From NCBI GenBank assembly GCA_937899295.1, contig CALBPO010000234.1:1-9726 (forward strand): 9,726 nt of DNA, read 5' to 3'. This DNA is from an uncultured Opitutia bacterium (lineage in GTDB: Bacteria; Verrucomicrobiota; Verrucomicrobiia; Opitutales; Coraliomargaritaceae). How positions within the stretch are numbered: position 1 is the stretch's first letter; every line of letters starts with the position of its first letter. Below the pieces are notes generated by a model. That model saw only the letters and a program-made list of their open reading frames with translations. It had not been told where the DNA came from and made no database searches. The position numbers and the translations under genes were made by a program. Below are positions 7,188 to 9,726 of this stretch, in pieces.

Positions 7188-7212
7188 AATTTAATTCTTT
7201 CTTAGCTGAAGC

Positions 7213-8988
7213 CTATTCATCCGCAAAGGTAATGTCGGGCTCGAAGGAGAGCGCTAAGCGATATTGTGTGCCGGGGCGCATGACGAGGGCTCGGTCGGGT
7301 TGAAGGGTTTGCAGATAGTGCATGTTTCCGTAGTAGGTGCGGAACTTGGGATCCTTAGTGACGACGTCGAGTTCTTTCCACTCTGCCTGAAAGTCATCCT
7401 TAGTTACTTCGGTGCGGTGGCCACCTTCGCCGAGTGTGAAGGAGGTGGCTACGCGATAGCGACTGTGGGGCGATGCAATGCCGAGAACGTAACGCATTTT
7501 ATCGAGTGTGACTTGTTGTTTTACACTAAAGCAGAACTCGCAGCTAATTTTGCCTTTGAGGAATGACCAGACAACCTTGCAAGAACCGAGACCGCTCACA
7601 ATTTCCTCGTCCTTGGTAATGAGTTCAGGTTGATCATACTTGAAGTTAAGCGCGTTGCGCATGCCCATGCTAGTGGTGCAATTTTTGCCGTAGAAGGAAG
7701 GCACGATAACCTTGTCGCCAAAGGTGAGCTCAGGCTGCATGATGGGTAGATACTGATCGACTGGCCAGTCGAATACTCCAGGGGAGTGAGGAAAGGCGAG
7801 ATAGTCAGAGGTACTTTTGCCTAGTTTACTCGAACCGACGAGCGGCAACTGAATGGCTAACCCGGAATCAGGGTCTTGGTAAACGAAGAGGCCTTGCTCC
7901 TTGCGGTGTGACTTATCGAAACTGACGTAGCGCGCAATTTTGCGTGGAGCCACCGGAGAAGAGGGCGCGGCATTGCCACCGATTGACCGAGCAAGACGCG
8001 ACCATTGGCAAAGGTAGCGCGCAGCATCAAAGTTAGCCATTCGCGTAGTATGGTAGGGGACAGTGTTACGCTCCTCGTCTCGGATCACGAGATAGCCGTG
8101 CTCCTGATCGAGGTAAGTAACGAAGAAATTCATGAAGAGGCGGCGAACTGTATCAACGTAGAGGTCACGTTGATCAGAGGGCACCCAGCCATCGCGAAGC
8201 GCTTGTAATACTAGACTGATACAATGCATCTGCCCATAGGCGCCGAGCGAACGACCGTAAGCCCAACCGACACCATCCTGACGAGCCAGGTCGGGGATCA
8301 ATTTGAGATATTTCTCTGAGTAGGAGCGCAGGCTGGGAATTTTGCGTTCGCGCAGGTGTAAATTAGCGTGTAACTGGAGCGACTGGCGAATAAAGACGAA
8401 ACTATGTACACCGTAGATGTCGAATGCACCACCCAGACGAGCTTCCTCGCCAGCGGCATCATCGATATAGCCAGTTGAAGACTTAGTGTCGATACGTTCA
8501 AGGAAGCGGTCGATGAGGCGTCCGGTTTCGTCCTTCTTGGATAGTCCAATACTGAAACGCGTGACAGCCTTAGCGATGTTGAAGGCTTGGTAATGATTCT
8601 CGTAGTCGCTGCGCTCTAAGAGGAGCTTATCGAGTTGCTCGCGGGTAGGATCCATTAGACGCTCCCAGACAGGGTTGCGATCTTTGGCCGGGCTGAAGGA
8701 AAGGAGACCAAGTGCCGCGTAAGCGAGACCGTTTTCCATTTCTTCGGGCGCGAAGGCTTGCGCGGTCACAGTGCGCGCGGCGAGATCAATTAGATCGTAT
8801 CCGCCTAGAGTCGACTCGGTGGTGGCGCGGTAGTACTCGCCGATGGCGAGGGCGGCGTGGCCGGGCTCGTCTAAGCGGCCTTCTTCCCCGGGAACAGGGG
8901 CAATAGCACCTTGTTCGGTGATAGATTCTAAATTGTGGCCCAATATAGATTGAGCCATGTCGAGGCATTGATCAGCAAAGTTTTCCAT
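7213..8988 (-). CDS. Conserved-looking 591-residue protein; possible alpha/alpha-toroid plus beta-sandwich, function unknown
   Basis: I cannot place this protein in a named family with confidence. Residues 1-335 appear helical and repeat-like, with aromatic and polar patches (NHYQAFNIAKAV at 131-142, DIYGVHSFVF at 190-199, GWAYGRSLGAYGQMHC at 241-256, PYHTTRMANFDAARYL at 311-326), as in six-hairpin toroid enzymes. A Pro/Ala/Ser-rich linker (about 336-349) separates this from a C-terminal half with many short strands (LFVYQDPDSGLAIQLPLV, KVVWSFLKGKISCEF, RYRVATSFTLG), compatible with a beta-sandwich. That two-domain order is typical of several polysaccharide lyases and uronyl hydrolase-like proteins, so a carbohydrate role is a guess, with possible active-site Tyr, His and Arg in the patches above. 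No signal peptide or membrane segment is present, so it is probably cytoplasmic. The frame is intact; base composition resembles the neighbours. No sugar-uptake or sulphatase gene is adjacent. Confidence 0.85.
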   Translation of the reverse strand: MENFADQCLDMAQSILGHNLESITEQGAIAPVPGEEGRLDEPGHAALAIGEYYRATTESTLGGYDLIDLAARTVTAQAFAPEEMENGLAYAALGLLSFSPAKDRNPVWERLMDPTREQLDKLLLERSDYENHYQAFNIAKAVTRFSIGLSKKDETGRLIDRFLERIDTKSSTGYIDDAAGEEARLGGAFDIYGVHSFVFIRQSLQLHANLHLRERKIPSLRSYSEKYLKLIPDLARQDGVGWAYGRSLGAYGQMHCISLVLQALRDGWVPSDQRDLYVDTVRRLFMNFFVTYLDQEHGYLVIRDEERNTVPYHTTRMANFDAARYLCQWSRLARSIGGNAAPSSPVAPRKIARYVSFDKSHRKEQGLFVYQDPDSGLAIQLPLVGSSKLGKSTSDYLAFPHSPGVFDWPVDQYLPIMQPELTFGDKVIVPSFYGKNCTTSMGMRNALNFKYDQPELITKDEEIVSGLGSCKVVWSFLKGKISCEFCFSVKQQVTLDKMRYVLGIASPHSRYRVATSFTLGEGGHRTEVTKDDFQAEWKELDVVTKDPKFRTYYGNMHYLQTLQPDRALVMRPGTQYRLALSFEPDITFADE

Positions 8989-9238
8989 TGTCTAAATACG
9001 CACCCTTTGATGCGTAGTGAGCAGTGCATGAAGTTGCCGCCCAGTATCCTTGTCAATAGCTTTCAAGAAAGTTGGAGAATATCTGAAAATCGGCTGATCG
9101 AGTCGGGGTAATCTTTGCTTTGGTCGTCTTTTGTAGCAATTTAATGCTGACCTCAGCGGCTCTAATCTCCCTCATTATATCCAATATCTCGATCATGAAT
9201 CATCTGCTTCGTTTCTTCAGTTGATGGTGATTATTATC
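8989..9238 (-). promoter_or_regulatory. 250-bp non-coding gap carrying the upstream region of the 591-residue gene
   Basis: No credible ORF is present. On the minus strand a perfect TTGACA (9051-9056) lies 62 bp before the start codon, but the base group 17 bp downstream (CTTCAT) is a poor -10. A perfect TATAAT (minus strand, 9174-9179) has no good -35 and would give a leader of about 180 bases. The small palindrome CTTTCAAGAAAG is at 9060-9071. The mqo transcript must also end here, but no clear terminator hairpin with a T-run is seen. Confidence 0.25.
8997..9016. promoter_or_regulatory. Inverted repeat TACGCA-N8-TGCGTA just upstream of the 591-residue gene
   Basis: The two arms (8997-9002 and 9011-9016) are perfectly complementary, 8 bp from the ATG. 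On the minus-strand transcript the loop reads TCAAAGGG, which contains the only purine-rich, Shine-Dalgarno-like sequence near the start. It could be an RNA hairpin controlling ribosome access or a dimeric repressor operator. Sequence alone does not decide. Confidence 0.45.
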
Positions 9239-9726
9239 TTATCGGATGCAATTTAGAGTTTTGAAGGCTTCTTCACTTAATTCTCGCTGGCGCGAGGCCA
9301 TTTCTGGCTGTGTCAGGTCTTCATCATAGGAAGGTACCATTGCTTTCATGCGTGCATGCCCTTCTGCTGTCTCGAGAGAGTCAGCGAAACAGCGTTTGAT
9401 GACTTCGAGTATGATATTGGTTGATACCGATGCGCCTGGCGAAGCACCTAGCAAGGAAGAAAGGGAGAGGTCTTCAGTTGTGAGAACTTCGGTTCCGAAG
9501 TGGACAATACCAGCGTCACCGTCCTCTTTTTTGATGGCTTGCACGCGGATACCTGCGTCGATGAGACGCCAATCTTCTCCTCTTGCGTCAGGGAAGAAGG
9601 CTTTTAGCTCCTTCATACGTGTCTTCATGCTTTGAGTGCCTTGCTGAATCAGATAGCGAACGAGTGGTATGTTATGCAGGCCGACTTTAATCAACGAGGC
9701 GATGTTGTCAGTGCGGATGGAGCCGG
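9239..9726 (-). CDS. mqo: Malate:quinone oxidoreductase, C-terminal part (5' truncated by window edge)
   Basis: This membrane-associated FAD enzyme oxidises malate to oxaloacetate and passes electrons to quinone, acting in the citric acid cycle in place of, or beside, NAD-malate dehydrogenase. The frame is open to the right edge; 161 C-terminal residues of a protein usually near 490-550 are visible. Typical Mqo segments are GSIRTDNIASL followed by VGLHNIPLVRYLI, then DAGIRVQAIKK, GIVHFGTEVLT, and LLGASPGASVST in the part that closes over FAD. The tail SYDEDLTQPEMASRQR is also as expected. The TTG at 9692-9694 is an internal Leu and not a start; the N-terminal FAD domain lies outside the window. 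The stop TAA is at 9239-9241. No other citric acid cycle gene is seen nearby. Confidence 0.95.
   Translation of the reverse strand, partial: GSIRTDNIASLIKVGLHNIPLVRYLIQQGTQSMKTRMKELKAFFPDARGEDWRLIDAGIRVQAIKKEDGDAGIVHFGTEVLTTEDLSLSSLLGASPGASVSTNIILEVIKRCFADSLETAEGHARMKAMVPSYDEDLTQPEMASRQRELSEEAFKTLNCIR

Noticed and set aside
9060..9071. CTTTCAAGAAAG palindrome
   Set aside because: Short, with a two-base centre, and no recognised operator; likely chance in a 250-bp gap.
9225..9243. Fur-box-like GATAA/GATAAT sequence (minus strand)
   Set aside because: It needs an indel to fit the consensus and overlaps the mqo stop codon, with no metal gene next to it.
1..9726. tRNA, rRNA, CRISPR array, insertion sequence, prophage or toxin-antitoxin genes; cobalamin riboswitch before the uptake operon
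   Set aside because: None is visible on reading both strands. The short gap before the binding-protein gene leaves no room for a cobalamin riboswitch unless it overlaps the neighbouring gene.

Overview
The window looks like chromosome from a free-living, probably marine bacterium. My best guess is Verrucomicrobiota (Opitutales/Puniceicoccaceae type). This is inferred from the overall look of the Dus, HisF and Mqo proteins, the roughly 50% GC content, and start codons almost without Shine-Dalgarno sequences. No rRNA or other taxonomic marker is present. The window has ten CDSs: eight intact protein genes of recognisable or partly recognisable type, one partial gene at each edge, and one of the intact genes is only a small hypothetical. 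I see no tRNA, rRNA, CRISPR array or insertion sequence.

Region 1 (1-4489) is a metal-chelate (iron-siderophore, haem or cobalamin) uptake locus. The 3' end of a TonB-dependent outer-membrane receptor is followed after 6 bp by a short Fur-family regulator, both on the + strand. Converging on them from the right is a minus-strand operon in the order substrate-binding protein, FecCD-type permease, FecE-type ATPase. Together these could carry a chelate across the outer membrane, through the periplasm and across the inner membrane, with the Fur-family protein as candidate regulator. The receptor fragment is the most anomalous DNA here: bases 1-690 are about 35% GC with AGA-dominated arginine codons, whereas the last 78 bases of the same reading frame are about 60% GC. 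The switch falls at the conserved DNLFDKEY block.

Region 2 (4516-6310) has a 77-residue hypothetical gene 4 bp ahead of a tRNA-dihydrouridine synthase, then a low-molecular-weight protein-tyrosine phosphatase, all on the + strand. Only 26 bp separate the start of the small gene from the divergent substrate-binding-protein gene.

Region 3 (6366-9726) is all minus strand: a stand-alone hisF, a 591-residue protein of unknown function that I tentatively read as a helical toroid plus beta-sandwich (carbohydrate-active-enzyme-like), a 250-bp regulatory gap with a neat inverted repeat beside the start codon, and the C-terminal third of malate:quinone oxidoreductase running off the right edge.

Points for a second look are the composition break inside the receptor gene, mutually exclusive long-range stems between fur and the ABC operon, the ATPase with a non-glutamine Q-loop and a C-terminal extension, the unknown 591-residue protein with its leader hairpin, and the small gene ahead of dus.
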